Shown here: positions 1 to 7,886 of the stretch, piece after piece
Layout: every line of letters begins with the position of its first letter
Position numbering within the stretch: the first letter of the stretch is position 1
From: Bryobacterales bacterium
GTDB lineage: Bacteria; Acidobacteriota; Terriglobia; Bryobacterales; Bryobacteraceae
DNA length: 39,242 nt
NCBI GenBank assembly: GCA_003136575.1
Contig: PLEX01000222.1
Coordinates: forward strand, 1 to 39,242
Direction: 5' to 3'
Position numbers and translations under genes: made by a program
The notes under the pieces: generated by a model
Told to the model about the DNA's origin: nothing
What the model saw: only the letters and a program-made list of their open reading frames with translations
Databases searched by the model: none

Positions 1-318
1 CCGTTGGCGGGAAAGCAGACCAAAATCACGGGTGAGGTTGTCGACCTTTCCTGCTATCTTCAGCTTGGCAAGCACGGGGCGGCGCATGCGGCCTGCGGCG
101 GCAAGTGCATCGCGGCCGGTGAAGCGATCGGCATTGTGACGAAAACCGGCGAGGTTTATCTGGCGATGGCGGAAGAGCACGACGCGCGCCGCGACGGTAA
201 GACGACATTCCGCAAAGTTGCGGCTGATAACTTCGCCAAGGTGATTACGGTTACCGGAACTACGACGTCGATCAACGGCATAAAGACGATCTACGTGCAG
301 GGCTACGCGACGATGTAG
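1..318 (+). CDS. Cys/His-rich, probably secreted small protein (5' end outside window)
   Basis: The frame is open at the left edge, so the N-terminus, probably a signal peptide, is missing. A TTG at 4 is available but is unlikely to be the true start. The visible part reads GEVVDLSCYLQLGKHGAAH, then AACGGKC with a Cys pair, then a short beta-rich region ending in YVQGYATM. I recall similar small exported proteins in Acidobacteria, with GEVVD-x-xCYL and a downstream Cys/His cluster, but I cannot name a characterised family. The Cys/His grouping suggests metal binding or a disulphide; that is inference. It ends 99 bases before the 3' end of the opposite-strand VOC-family gene. Confidence 0.6.
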   Translation, partial: PLAGKQTKITGEVVDLSCYLQLGKHGAAHAACGGKCIAAGEAIGIVTKTGEVYLAMAEEHDARRDGKTTFRKVAADNFAKVITVTGTTTSINGIKTIYVQGYATM

Positions 319-416
319 GGTCGTTGTTGGCTGCGCCCGGATTGGCGGGCGGACGAGAACCCGGTGTCGCAAACCGTGGATGCGTCGTAGTTCAGCGGAC
401 AGCCGTCCGTGATAGG

Positions 417-852
417 TCAGGCGTCAAACAATTTGCCCTCCGGACGCCAGGTCCCGTCGGCCGTTCCGTACGGACTGGCAACGACGAGCAGATAGCCGTC
501 CGGGTCTCGCATCCAGCACTCCCAGTGATTGGGTCCGCCGTCGCCATCTCGAGGGTTACGGTGCCGCGGTAAAACAATTTCGACCTCCATCTCAGCGGCT
601 CTTTGCACGACGGACTCAAAATCGTCGACTTCGAACCACAACAAGACGCCGTTCCCATAAGGTCTGTCCTGCCGATCGGCGATTGGCCCGTGGTGGTGTT
701 CCGCGTCGAAGCTGTGAAGTTGCATCACGAGTTGGCCGTTTGAAACCAATTGCTCGTATGCCGTTCCTCCATGAGCGCCTCGGCACCCGAGCAGGCGTTT
801 ATTGGCTGCTTTTTCCCACGTCGGTTACCGCGATCAGAGGTTGAGGTCGCAT
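417..852 (-). pseudogene. VOC (glyoxalase/bleomycin-resistance-like) family protein, frameshifted
   Basis: The C-terminal part (417-809) reads as a typical vicinal-oxygen-chelate half: RLLGCRG-AHGG, LVMQLH, LLWFEVDD, and NHWECWMRDPDGYLLVVASP, with a His and a Glu where the metal ligands lie. The matching N-terminal strand is not in this frame. It is in the next one, starting at an ATG at 850-852 and reading MRPQPLIAVTDVGKSSQ, followed by a stop at 799-801. The frames join around 798-804, where about five bases seem lost from the usual SxxWYxxLLG stretch. Intact, the protein would be about 145 residues, normal for a single-domain VOC protein. The remaining open frame could still start at TTG 747-749, but it would lack the first beta strand. 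Substrate unknown. Confidence 0.75.
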
Positions 853-1025
853 CCGACTAAACTACCAGATCCGGGTCTACACACCAATCCGGGTGCGCGG
901 CCCCTCTTCCGCTCCACCTTTTTCCGCGCTGCCCGACCGTCGTTCCGCAAGGATGATCGGGATGCGCACGAGCGCAGTTGGGGCCGGAAGATCGAAACGG
1001 AATATCCGTGGATCGTTTCTAAGTC

Positions 1026-1781
1026 TTAATTGTCGCCAGGGCGCTGAGCCGAGTCGATAACGAAATACGACACTGGAATTTTGCGAGGCTCCAGCCGAAG
1101 CCCAATCTTTTGTATCGCGCTGAAGACTGAAGGCCCGTCCGCCTCATTCCAAGTCAGGCTGAAGTTGTAAAAGCCGTCCAGTGCGGTCTCGTCCTTCACG
1201 TTGCCGGGGCCGAATGTGGAAAGAAAAGAAGCCAGCGCGGCCATCGAATACCGGTGGGCCGATATTGTGACGGTTGGGTTGCCCTTATTGAACGGACCCA
1301 GACCAGTCACTTCGTCGTCCCTTGACTTTTCCATCTTCAGGCCAATCTTCGATGCCACCAGCGCGTAACCCGATTCCTCAACCTCCTGCCGGTGATACTT
1401 AAGCTGGAAACGGTCCAAAAGCAGTTGTTGGAGCATGGCAAGAAGCTGAGCCTCGGTCGCTTTCGGATCCTCGGCCTTCGCCTGAATAGTGAAGCGTTCG
1501 TCGCCCCCGATAACCCACTCCGGCGCATTTCGGATCATCGATATCGTCTTCAGCTGCCATGCCATCCCGATGAGATGGCTCAGGCGCCCGTCCGTGATAA
1601 CGCAGCGGCCTGTCGGAATGCTCGCTGTGTCCGGACCGCCGCTGGAATCGATACCCCGGCATCCGCCGCGAACGCCCTTCAGGTTTCCGGGTTCCGCGGG
1701 ATGGATAGAAGCAACTTCAAAGCCAGGAGGCTGCTGTGCCGCGAGAAAGCCTGCGATGAGAAACAGCGGGATGAGTCTCAT
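1026..1781 (-). CDS. TIGR03435-family secreted protein
   Basis: This 251-residue protein has a short signal peptide (MRLIPLFLIAGFLAAQQ) followed directly by FEVASIHP, the hallmark opening of the TIGR03435 family, which is strongly expanded in soil Acidobacteria such as Solibacter. Other family landmarks are RFTIQAKAE, MLQQLLLDRFQLKYHRQ, and a C-terminal IGLRLEPRKIPVSYFVIDSAQRPGDN-like end. The ATG at 1779-1781 is preferred over the longer open frame, because the extra upstream sequence is only the antisense-like shadow of the neighbour. The start overlaps the stop of the preceding membrane-protein gene by four bases (ATGA), so the two are probably translated together. The family has no known biochemical function; it is exported and may be envelope-associated. 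Confidence 0.88.
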   Translation of the reverse strand: MRLIPLFLIAGFLAAQQPPGFEVASIHPAEPGNLKGVRGGCRGIDSSGGPDTASIPTGRCVITDGRLSHLIGMAWQLKTISMIRNAPEWVIGGDERFTIQAKAEDPKATEAQLLAMLQQLLLDRFQLKYHRQEVEESGYALVASKIGLKMEKSRDDEVTGLGPFNKGNPTVTISAHRYSMAALASFLSTFGPGNVKDETALDGFYNFSLTWNEADGPSVFSAIQKIGLRLEPRKIPVSYFVIDSAQRPGDN

Positions 1782-2116
1782 GTGTTCGCTCCGCTGAAGA
1801 ACCGCGAGGAATCCGGACGAAACAGCAGCCAGGCGATGACGGCGAGAAAGACAGCGTGGATTGCAGTTTCGCGAAATGAGCCGAACGCGCTCAGGACAAC
1901 GTGGAAGGCCATCCACGCGATGGCAAGCCAGCGCGCCCAGTTTTGTCCCAGGAGCAAAAACACGCCGGACACAAACGCGAGGAATTCGGTGAGCTCGATC
2001 CAGATCCCATCGGGCGCCGATAGCTCGCGGAAGTGATAAACAAACCCAACACCACCGACCGCCAGAAACAGCAAGGCGACGACGAGAACCGGAACGGGTC
2101 TGGATTTCCAAAACAT
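1778..2116 (-). CDS. Small four-helix membrane protein
   Basis: The 112-residue product has about four hydrophobic segments: near residues 7-25 (VLVVALLFLAVGGVGFVY), 40-57, 60-78, and 85-98, ending in a charged tail RPDSSRFFSGANT. No catalytic motif is visible and I do not recognise the family. Its stop codon overlaps the start of the TIGR03435 gene by four bases, which implies translational coupling. It therefore likely sits in the inner membrane as the first gene of a two-gene unit. ATG start; upstream lies a gap to the DUF2252 gene with no clear signal. Confidence 0.75.
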   Translation of the reverse strand: MFWKSRPVPVLVVALLFLAVGGVGFVYHFRELSAPDGIWIELTEFLAFVSGVFLLLGQNWARWLAIAWMAFHVVLSAFGSFRETAIHAVFLAVIAWLLFRPDSSRFFSGANT

Positions 2117-2210
2117 TGTTAAATGGCGGCGTGGGACCGGCGAAAGCGTACCCGTTTCTAAACCGCCTCTTTCACACTTCGCCCATTATCCCGCCGCACA
2201 CGGCTCAATT

Positions 2211-3545
2211 TCAAGCCACCGGCGCGACTTTTATCTCTCCCCGCTTGATTGCGCTCATGAACAATCCGTAGTCCGCTTCGGTCTGGTCGGCGTATTCCAC
2301 CGCGAATGTCACGAGCGCCTCTGCAGTCTTTTCAGTGGAGCCGCAGTAGCCGCGAATCCGGCAGACGTCGCCCGAGCGGGCGTGGCCCCGCGCGAGCAAT
2401 TCCCCTGCCAGCAGCGCAAGGCGGCTCAAACCTGCGCCGCGCAGCTTTTCGAGATCTATGGTACCCTTGCGGTCGTTCAGTTGCCTCACCAGGTAGTCGT
2501 ACGGGCCGATCCGTGTCCATCCCAGCAGTAGGTCGGAAGTGGTCTGGATGGCTCGCTGCCCCTGCACTACCCGGCGCCCCTGATGGCCCCCCGTAGCCCC
2601 GGCCTCCGGCAGATGTTTCGCGTAGGCCGATGCCACTTCCTGTTTAATCTGGAGGAACATCGGATCGCGAATGCCATTTCCTTCAAACAGCACCACATAG
2701 GCACGCAATCCGACACTGCCGGTTCCAACGACTTTGAAACCCACATCGATCGGCCGGAACATGTCAAACACGTGTTTTCGCTCGGGGGCAAGCGTCTTTC
2801 GGTAGCCGGCCAGGCTATCCAGAACGGCACGCGCTTCCTTCCCGCGCACTCGCCGCAGTACAGGGGGCTGATCGCGAAAACGGGGCATTTCATGGTTGTC
2901 GGCTTCCGTGTATTTCTTCAGCAGATCCAGCGGGCTCGCTCGTTGGGACTGCCGCAAGGCGGCGTGAACGGGACTGATGCGGTCATCGCGTTTCACCAGG
3001 TGCCGTGCAACCTGCAATATCGGCCGAGTCGCGAACTCTGTCACGAATTCGCCGTAGTTCTCGACGAAAAGCGTCGCCGCGGACCGGCACTCCTCGGAAT
3101 CGTGGCCGCACTCGCGCCCGGCCAATACAATGCTGGCCGCCATGCGCTTCACGTCCCATTCCCACGGGCCGCGAATCGTTTCGTCGAAGTCGTTCAGGTC
3201 GAAAACGAGTTGGCCATCGGGCGCCTCGAACGATCCCATATTCTGTACATGAGCGTCCCCGCACAGTTGCGCGTACACGCCGGAATTCGGCAAACGCGCC
3301 AGGTCCGCAGCCATGATGGCGACCGAACCGCGAAAGAAGGTGAACGGCGAAACCTTCATTCGCGCATGCTTCAGTGGCATCAGCTTCGGGACTCGCTCCG
3401 CCGCCGAGGCGAGCAGCACTTCTATCGGATCGAAGTTCCGGTCTTTCGGATTCAGATGCGCCTGGGCGCGCCGGCCGACGGCATCGCGGCGGCTTTTCCC
3501 TTCTTCGATACGCTTTTGGACGCTGTCGACGTGCGTGGAACTCAA
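2211..3545 (-). CDS. DUF2252 family protein
   Basis: The 444-residue product matches DUF2252 proteins along its length. Near the N-terminus are LMPLKHARMKVSPFTFFRGS and MAADLA. In the middle are LCGDAHVQNMGSFE, FDLNDFDETIRGPWEWDVKRMAAS, and GVGSVGLRAY-like VGTGSVGLRAYVVL. The C-terminal part has GRRVVQGQRAIQ and RGYCGSTEKTAEALVTFAVEYADQ. The GDxHxxN and DxNDFD segments resemble the catalytic and metal-binding loops of aminoglycoside-phosphotransferase/protein-kinase-like folds, so an ATP-dependent phosphotransfer is plausible, but the substrate is unknown. The start is TTG 3543-3545, supported by GGAGAG five bases upstream on the minus strand. It appears monocistronic. Confidence 0.9.
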   Translation of the reverse strand: MSSTHVDSVQKRIEEGKSRRDAVGRRAQAHLNPKDRNFDPIEVLLASAAERVPKLMPLKHARMKVSPFTFFRGSVAIMAADLARLPNSGVYAQLCGDAHVQNMGSFEAPDGQLVFDLNDFDETIRGPWEWDVKRMAASIVLAGRECGHDSEECRSAATLFVENYGEFVTEFATRPILQVARHLVKRDDRISPVHAALRQSQRASPLDLLKKYTEADNHEMPRFRDQPPVLRRVRGKEARAVLDSLAGYRKTLAPERKHVFDMFRPIDVGFKVVGTGSVGLRAYVVLFEGNGIRDPMFLQIKQEVASAYAKHLPEAGATGGHQGRRVVQGQRAIQTTSDLLLGWTRIGPYDYLVRQLNDRKGTIDLEKLRGAGLSRLALLAGELLARGHARSGDVCRIRGYCGSTEKTAEALVTFAVEYADQTEADYGLFMSAIKRGEIKVAPVA

Positions 3546-3600
3546 TAAATCTCTCCGGAAACCATCATCGCCTGGTTGTCCGCGCGGTGCCGGGAGCCAT

Positions 3601-4232
3601 TCAGAAACGCAGGAACCGCCGGAAACATTTCCGGCAACGCAGCGGGCGAATGAATATCAGCCGGAGGACTTCTTCAATAGACCCATCGCGATCCCTGCCG
3701 GTCACGTCGCGTGAGGAGCAGTTCGGGCAGGTATGGCGGCCGGAGACGGAAGACCTGACGCGCCGGGTGGCTCGTTCTCCATTATCCCTGGAGACCGGTC
3801 GCGAAGCCGGAACTGGCGAACCCGACAGAACGGCTGAATTCTTCGCGCTCGGCGTGCGCGCGATCTCATCCGCCCGCACGACAACCTGAATGACTCCGGC
3901 TGCCGCCTCGACTTGCCTCGCGGCGATGCCCGACGATTCCTGAAGCTTCGATAATTCGGCGAGCTGACTCGCCTCGCACCGCTCAAGTGCCGCGACTCGG
4001 ATGTCGATGCTCCGCCCGACGGCTTCGGCCGTCTCGTTGAGTTACCGCCGCGCTTTGGCCTCGACGTCCTCAATGAGTTTCGTTTCGATCGCTTCGATCC
4101 GCGCATCGACCTGCAACCGGACGAGACGAGCGAGATCGTCGGTAACCGGTCTTCGATGCCTTCACCGGCCAGACTGTTGTTCCCAGCCTCGACAGAGACG
4201 TGTTCCTTAACGGCGGGTGGACTTTGACGCAT
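3601..4232 (-). pseudogene. Coiled-coil protein with C-terminal zinc ribbon, broken by a frameshift and a stop
   Basis: Read across frames, one protein of about 210 residues appears. It starts at ATG 4230-4232 (MRQSPPAVKEHVSVEAG, with CAGGGGTG upstream) and shifts frame near 4146-4150. It then continues as a helical, heptad-like region (DDLARLVRLQVDARIEAIET) and hits an in-frame TAA at 4042-4044, plausibly a former CAA. The second half resumes with a long coiled coil (RVAALERCEASQLAELSKLQ) and ends in a zinc ribbon at 3601-3730: CPNC near HTCPNCSSRD, then GSIEEVLRLIFIRPLRCRKC. The two CxxC pairs and the IRPLRCRKCFRRF ending resemble membrane-proximal zinc ribbons seen in Acidobacteria. Function unknown. 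The last part, from GTG 3877-3879, could still be expressed as a 92-residue fragment. Confidence 0.7.
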
Positions 4233-4323
4233 AGCGATGGGAAACACCCCTGAAAGCCCTTGTCGGCCGTCGAAGCCTTTGATTTTGAGAGTCAGTCGGG
4301 TCCAACCCGGGCACGACCCCGGC

Positions 4324-5100
4324 TTATCCGGCGGCCCGTTCAAGCGGCCTTCCCCGCAGCCGGTTCAGTTCGTCGACGATTTCCTGGCGTACCGCGTCGC
4401 GCAAAGCTCCGCTTTCCTGGACGGCACGGCCCGCTACCGGGATCGCCTTCAGTACGCGAAGTTGAACCTCGCCGCTCTTACCCCACAACCAGGTCTTTGA
4501 CGGCAACACTTTGCCGGTACCCTCGACGACCAGCGGGAGGATCGGAACCTGTTCGCGAATTGCCAACTGAAAGGCGCCTTCGTTAAATGGCTGCACTTCG
4601 CCGTCGATGGACCTTCCACCTTCGGGAAAGAACACAACGGAACAATTCTGGCGAAGGTATTTTGCGCATTTCAGGATGGCCTTCGCTCCCCGCCGCGCCA
4701 CTGCCCGATCTACCGGAACGTCGCCTGCCATCCTGAGCATCCAGCCGAGCAGCGGAATGCGGAACAACTCCGCCTTCGCCAGCCATTTCGTATCCAGGTT
4801 CAGATGGGAAACCACGGGAATATCGGCCAGCGACTGATGGTTGCTGACGATTACATACACCTGGCTCCGGTCGAGGTGTTCGCCGCCGGTAATGCGGACT
4901 TTCGATGGGTTGATCCTTGCGAGCACACGCCCCAGGCGACGAAACCAGCGTCCGGTTCTGAGGCGCAGACCTTTATCGAATAACCAGACGATACCGAGCA
5001 GCGGTACCCACAGAACAACGAGGACGGCACTGGCGGTCCAGATCCAAACGGATCTGAGGTATTGAATCATGTGGGATGAGAGCCACGAATGGCCGTCCAT
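4324..5100 (-). CDS. plsC: 1-acyl-sn-glycerol-3-phosphate acyltransferase-like protein
   Basis: The protein belongs to the PlsC family, which transfers a second acyl chain to lysophosphatidic acid in phospholipid synthesis at the inner membrane. The HX4D catalytic motif is present as NHQSLAD (His88, Asp93 counted from the first ATG). The glycerophosphate-binding block is FPEGGRS (residues 159-164), a small variation on the usual FPEGTRS. One strong membrane helix lies at about residues 20-40. There are two possible starts: ATG 5098-5100 (258 residues) and ATG 5068-5070, which begins just before the membrane helix (MIQYLRS) and may be the real one. Neither has a strong Shine-Dalgarno sequence. 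Family assignment is firm; the exact acyl acceptor is inferred. Confidence 0.88.
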   Translation of the reverse strand: MDGHSWLSSHMIQYLRSVWIWTASAVLVVLWVPLLGIVWLFDKGLRLRTGRWFRRLGRVLARINPSKVRITGGEHLDRSQVYVIVSNHQSLADIPVVSHLNLDTKWLAKAELFRIPLLGWMLRMAGDVPVDRAVARRGAKAILKCAKYLRQNCSVVFFPEGGRSIDGEVQPFNEGAFQLAIREQVPILPLVVEGTGKVLPSKTWLWGKSGEVQLRVLKAIPVAGRAVQESGALRDAVRQEIVDELNRLRGRPLERAAG

Positions 5101-5234
5101 TCATGCTATCAGGCGGCAGATTCGAAGCTGGTCTGTTCACCGGTCAGCGATAGGCTGGGTATCCGTACTTGGTGAACCGCCACGGCACGGCAAGGTTCGC
5201 CGCCTGCCCATGTCCGGCCCGTCCTGGCAACCGT

Positions 5235-6158
5235 CTACTTCGGAACAGATACCGTAATATTGCGGAATTTCAGGCCACCGGTGTGATCGCCCTGAATGTA
5301 GAAGGGACCCGGATCGCCTTCGTTCGCGTCGAGCGCGCCGCCGGTGATGCCTTCGATTTCCTTGTGGTTGGTCGTCACCACGCCGTTGCGCGAGATGGTG
5401 ACCGTTCGGCCGACCAGCATCACGTCAAACGATTCCCATTGTCCGGGCGTGCGTGGCAGCGTTTGCTCCGGCGCGATGCGGCCGTAAATAGAACCCATGC
5501 TTCGATTGGGCGGATCCGTTCCCGGAGCTTCATATTCCAGCTGAACCTCATACCGACCGCGCAGATAAAAGCCGCTGTTGGCGCGGTCGGGACAGTTCAC
5601 CTCGAAGTGGACCTTGAAATCGGTGTACGCCGTGGTCGACTTCAGATTGTCGCCGTGGTCGGTGTTGACAAGAAGGCCGTCCTGCACCACCCAGTGGCTG
5701 TTGGCCGGATTGCCGATCGGCTCCCACCCGGTGAGATCTTTGCCGTTAAAGAGAGCGACCGGCGTCGTCCACGCCTTCGGCTCGGGGCGATTCAACGCTG
5801 GAGCGGGAAGGCCGGTCACCGGAGTCGAATTGGTTCCGTTCTTGATTGCGCCGATCAGTTTGCCGCCGACAGCGTCAAGCTCCCAGATGGTAGCCGGGCG
5901 CGTCGCGGTTGCGGCAGTGACGGTAACGCTGAGGTGCGAACCCTCGGCCTTGAAGTCTTTCATCTGGATGACGTTGCCGCCGGAGGGCTGAAACCACACG
6001 TCGAGTGCGCCGTTCTTTTCGGTCACACCGAGCCAGTAGGAACTGTTGGAGTTGGCGCCGGGGACGGTAAAATCCCAGCGGCCGGCAAGGGGACTGGCTC
6101 CATGGCAAAGCAAGGGCGCGAATATCGCGGAAACGAGGGCGATGGCTGCACGGTTCAT
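5235..6158 (-). CDS. Secreted DUF1080 (3-keto-disaccharide hydrolase-like) protein
   Basis: Starting from ATG 6156-6158, the 307-residue product has a signal peptide (MNRAAIALVSAIFAPLLCHG). An N-terminal beta domain with the phrase AGRWDFTVPGANS fills about residues 22-115. A DUF1080 concanavalin-like domain follows: LFNGKDLTGWEPIG, HWVVQDGLLVN, YTDFKVHFEV, ANSGFYLRGRYEVQ, GQWESFDVMLVGRTVTISRNG and GPFYIQGDHTGGLKFRNI. DUF1080 domains are known as glycan-binding or 3-keto-glycoside-hydrolysing modules and are abundant in Acidobacteria and Planctomycetes. The domain probably acts on sugars outside the cytoplasmic membrane. The open frame extends further upstream, but that part is not signal-peptide-like and is rejected. 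Confidence 0.9.
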   Translation of the reverse strand: MNRAAIALVSAIFAPLLCHGASPLAGRWDFTVPGANSNSSYWLGVTEKNGALDVWFQPSGGNVIQMKDFKAEGSHLSVTVTAATATRPATIWELDAVGGKLIGAIKNGTNSTPVTGLPAPALNRPEPKAWTTPVALFNGKDLTGWEPIGNPANSHWVVQDGLLVNTDHGDNLKSTTAYTDFKVHFEVNCPDRANSGFYLRGRYEVQLEYEAPGTDPPNRSMGSIYGRIAPEQTLPRTPGQWESFDVMLVGRTVTISRNGVVTTNHKEIEGITGGALDANEGDPGPFYIQGDHTGGLKFRNITVSVPK

Positions 6159-6362
6159 AACACAGTATTGTATACGAGACGGGCGAGGGGATTCGAACTC
6201 GACGGCTGAGCGCGCGATGCGGAGATTTGACACAGAGAAAACGGTTCGTGCAGGGCGGATCGGGAGGTCAACGCAATTGGTAATTTTTTTTCGTCGTTTT
6301 GACGGTCGCGGTGCTAACGTCGGGATGCGCTGTGGCCACAACGCATCCCTTATGACGCGGGT

Positions 6363-6950
6363 TCAGGCTACCTTCCTTAACGGTGCCCTCAGTGGTTGTC
6401 CTCTGGTCGGCAGGGGCATCCGGACAAGATTCCTGCACGATTCGGGCAACTCCTTGCGGACCGTCCCGCCGAAGTACTCATCGAGCGGAAACAGGGCGTG
6501 CGGTCGCAGTTCGCGGTATACCCGCCCCAGCTTCTGTTCGATCCTGTATAGCTGGTGGAAGAAACTGCCCCGATCAATGTTGAGCCGCCGGCAGCACAGC
6601 TTCCAGTCGGCGCCCAGCAGGAAATGAAAACGAAATATCTGGTACTCGACGTCCTCAAGGGCACGCTTGCTGACGAGGCAAAAATCGGCCATATATTCCT
6701 CGTCTTTCATTCCCCAACAGAAGTTGCCATCGGAACCCTTCATCGGCTCCAGACTCACTCGTCCGATGTGCTTCTCTTTGGAAGCGCAATATCGGAATTT
6801 TGCGTAACAACTGCGGAAGATTTTCCTTAGCACACAACTGCAGGGGCTCTTCTCCGTCCTGCCGCCGCGACGCAATCCCATGCCCAGGCAATGCGTGCAA
6901 CCTTCCTTTGCCAATCCTACGGCTTCTGAACTGCTCCAGTCGAAAGTCAA
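6363..6950 (-). CDS. Uncharacterised Cys-rich protein with putative DNA-binding C-terminal half
   Basis: This 195-residue protein has no family I can name firmly. The N-terminal half carries a Cys cluster (CTHCLGMG, then PCSCVLRKIFRSC and FRYC), which looks like a zinc-binding knuckle. The C-terminal half is helical and reminiscent of a sigma-70 region-4 or related helix-turn-helix (ALEDVEYQIFRFHFLLGADW, then CCRRLNIDRGSFFHQLYRIE), ending in ELRPHALFPLDEYFGG. I recall similar acidobacterial proteins but no function. The start is TTG 6948-6950, supported by a strong AAGGAG at 6956-6961. It is divergent from the XRE-type regulator at 7242 across an AT-rich spacer, so shared regulation is likely. 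Confidence 0.75.
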   Translation of the reverse strand: MTFDWSSSEAVGLAKEGCTHCLGMGLRRGGRTEKSPCSCVLRKIFRSCYAKFRYCASKEKHIGRVSLEPMKGSDGNFCWGMKDEEYMADFCLVSKRALEDVEYQIFRFHFLLGADWKLCCRRLNIDRGSFFHQLYRIEQKLGRVYRELRPHALFPLDEYFGGTVRKELPESCRNLVRMPLPTRGQPLRAPLRKVA

Positions 6951-6955
6951 GTACG

Positions 6956-6961
6956 CTCCTT
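6956..6961 (-). promoter_or_regulatory. Ribosome binding site deciding a TTG start
   Basis: On the minus strand AAGGAG lies five bases before the TTG at 6948-6950. It is the reason for accepting the TTG as the start of the Cys-rich protein. Confidence 0.7.
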
Positions 6962-7171
6962 ATCGGTCTGTGCGAAAACCCACAGCCGAATTCCTGCTTT
7001 TAATTTCTCTCGTTTTTGTTTAATTCGTACGTATTATCCCATATTATTTTAGGCAGTATGTCTGTTTTCTTTGCGTTATCTATTACTTACGCTATTCCAG
7101 CCGTAGGCGAAAATACTACAAAAAATCCCGCGATGCCGCCGCCTATTTCTCGCGGAAATATACTGGAAACC
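6962..7171. promoter_or_regulatory. AT-rich divergent intergenic region
   Basis: About 210 bases between the Cys-rich gene (minus strand) and the XRE-type regulator (plus strand) are far richer in A and T than the surroundings. They hold T-runs, TACGTA inside TTCGTACGTATTAT, and several TATTAT/TTATTTTA-like stretches suitable for promoter -10 elements on either strand. No exact promoter pair was fixed. The composition and placement suggest a divergent control region, possibly bound by the regulator. Confidence 0.45.
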
Positions 7172-7184
7172 GGAGGCGCCGATA
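7172..7184 (+). promoter_or_regulatory. Shine-Dalgarno placed in front of an ATA codon
   Basis: GGAGG at 7172-7176 is followed by five bases and then ATA at 7182. The ATA is in frame with the downstream regulator, and the sequence between it and the first canonical start (GTG 7242) encodes a plausible first helix (LYITGLCQRLVEIARERV). Either AUA is used as a start or an ATG was mutated to ATA. Confidence 0.5.
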
Positions 7185-7241
7185 TCACAGCTATACATCA
7201 CCGGACTCTGCCAGCGCCTTGTTGAAATTGCGCGCGAGCGG

Positions 7242-7886
7242 GTGCGGGCGGGCGATTTCAGCGAGCGGGCGCTGGCCAAACGCGCCGACCTGTCACAGCC
7301 CCATCTGCACAATGCCCTCAAGGGGATACGCATACTTTCGCCGGAGGCGACCGACCGGCTGATGCATGCGCTGGACGTTACGGTGCCTCAGGTGTTGTGG
7401 TCTTCGAGCGTCGGAAACGCCGCCGAAATTCGCGCGGTTCCAATCCTCAGGAATCGCATCGGGCCCGGCACTGTCGCGTCTTTCAGTATCTTTAGCGGCT
7501 ATATGCCTTTCCCTGCGGGCATGCTCGCGCGGCTCAAAGAGCCATTGAGCGCATACCTTGCCCCCGATCTGGCATTGCCAAAAGAATATCGGGCGGGCGA
7601 TCTGGTACTGCTGGATCCGGCCCCCGCGTTACGGATCGCCATTCCGCAGTTCTCCAGCTGCGTCGTGGCGGAGAACGCCGGCCTGCGTGTAAGATACGTG
7701 AGGCGGTCGGACGGCGCGCTTGACGTGGCGAGCGACCCGGATTTCTCCGAACCGGCGGACCGGCAATCGATTCCGCTCCACGGCAGGAATATTCTCGATA
7801 TAGTGAGGGCACGAATTGTTTGGATCGGCCGTGAAGTGGAAACGCCGCTCGCAGGATCGTCTGGACCGACTCGCGGCGGCGATTGA
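7242..7886 (+). CDS. XRE-type transcriptional regulator with degenerate S24/LexA-like C-terminal domain
   Basis: The N-terminal part carries a helix-turn-helix: FSERALAKRADLSQPHLHNALKG followed by RILSPEATDRLMHALDVTVPQ. The C-terminal half (YRAGDLVLLDP, SSCVVAENAGLRVRYVRR, HGRNILDIVRARIVWIGRE) has the order of strands found in S24 peptidase/CI-type domains, but I do not see the Ser-Lys catalytic dyad, so self-cleavage is unlikely. GTG 7242 is the first canonical start. However, the frame stays open upstream and the best Shine-Dalgarno sequence serves an ATA at 7182, giving a 20-residue longer protein. The 3' end overlaps the next gene by 56-71 bases, so the two form a unit. The regulator may control itself, its partner and the divergent gene. 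Confidence 0.7.
   Translation: MRAGDFSERALAKRADLSQPHLHNALKGIRILSPEATDRLMHALDVTVPQVLWSSSVGNAAEIRAVPILRNRIGPGTVASFSIFSGYMPFPAGMLARLKEPLSAYLAPDLALPKEYRAGDLVLLDPAPALRIAIPQFSSCVVAENAGLRVRYVRRSDGALDVASDPDFSEPADRQSIPLHGRNILDIVRARIVWIGREVETPLAGSSGPTRGGD

Noticed and set aside
1782..2111. Long minus-strand extension of the TIGR03435 gene (361 residues)
   Set aside because: The extra part is an out-of-frame reading of the overlapping membrane protein; the ATG at 1781 starts a perfect signal peptide.
2583..3548. 321-residue open frame on the plus strand
   Set aside because: It mirrors the DUF2252 gene on the opposite strand and has no domain or start signal.
6181..6205. tRNA T-arm-like sequence (GAGTTCGAATCCCC on the minus strand)
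   Set aside because: The flanking bases do not form a five-pair T-stem, no matching acceptor 5' strand or anticodon arm follows, and it is in the leader of the DUF1080 gene.
5169..6209. 346-residue plus-strand open frame
   Set aside because: Antisense shadow of the DUF1080 gene.
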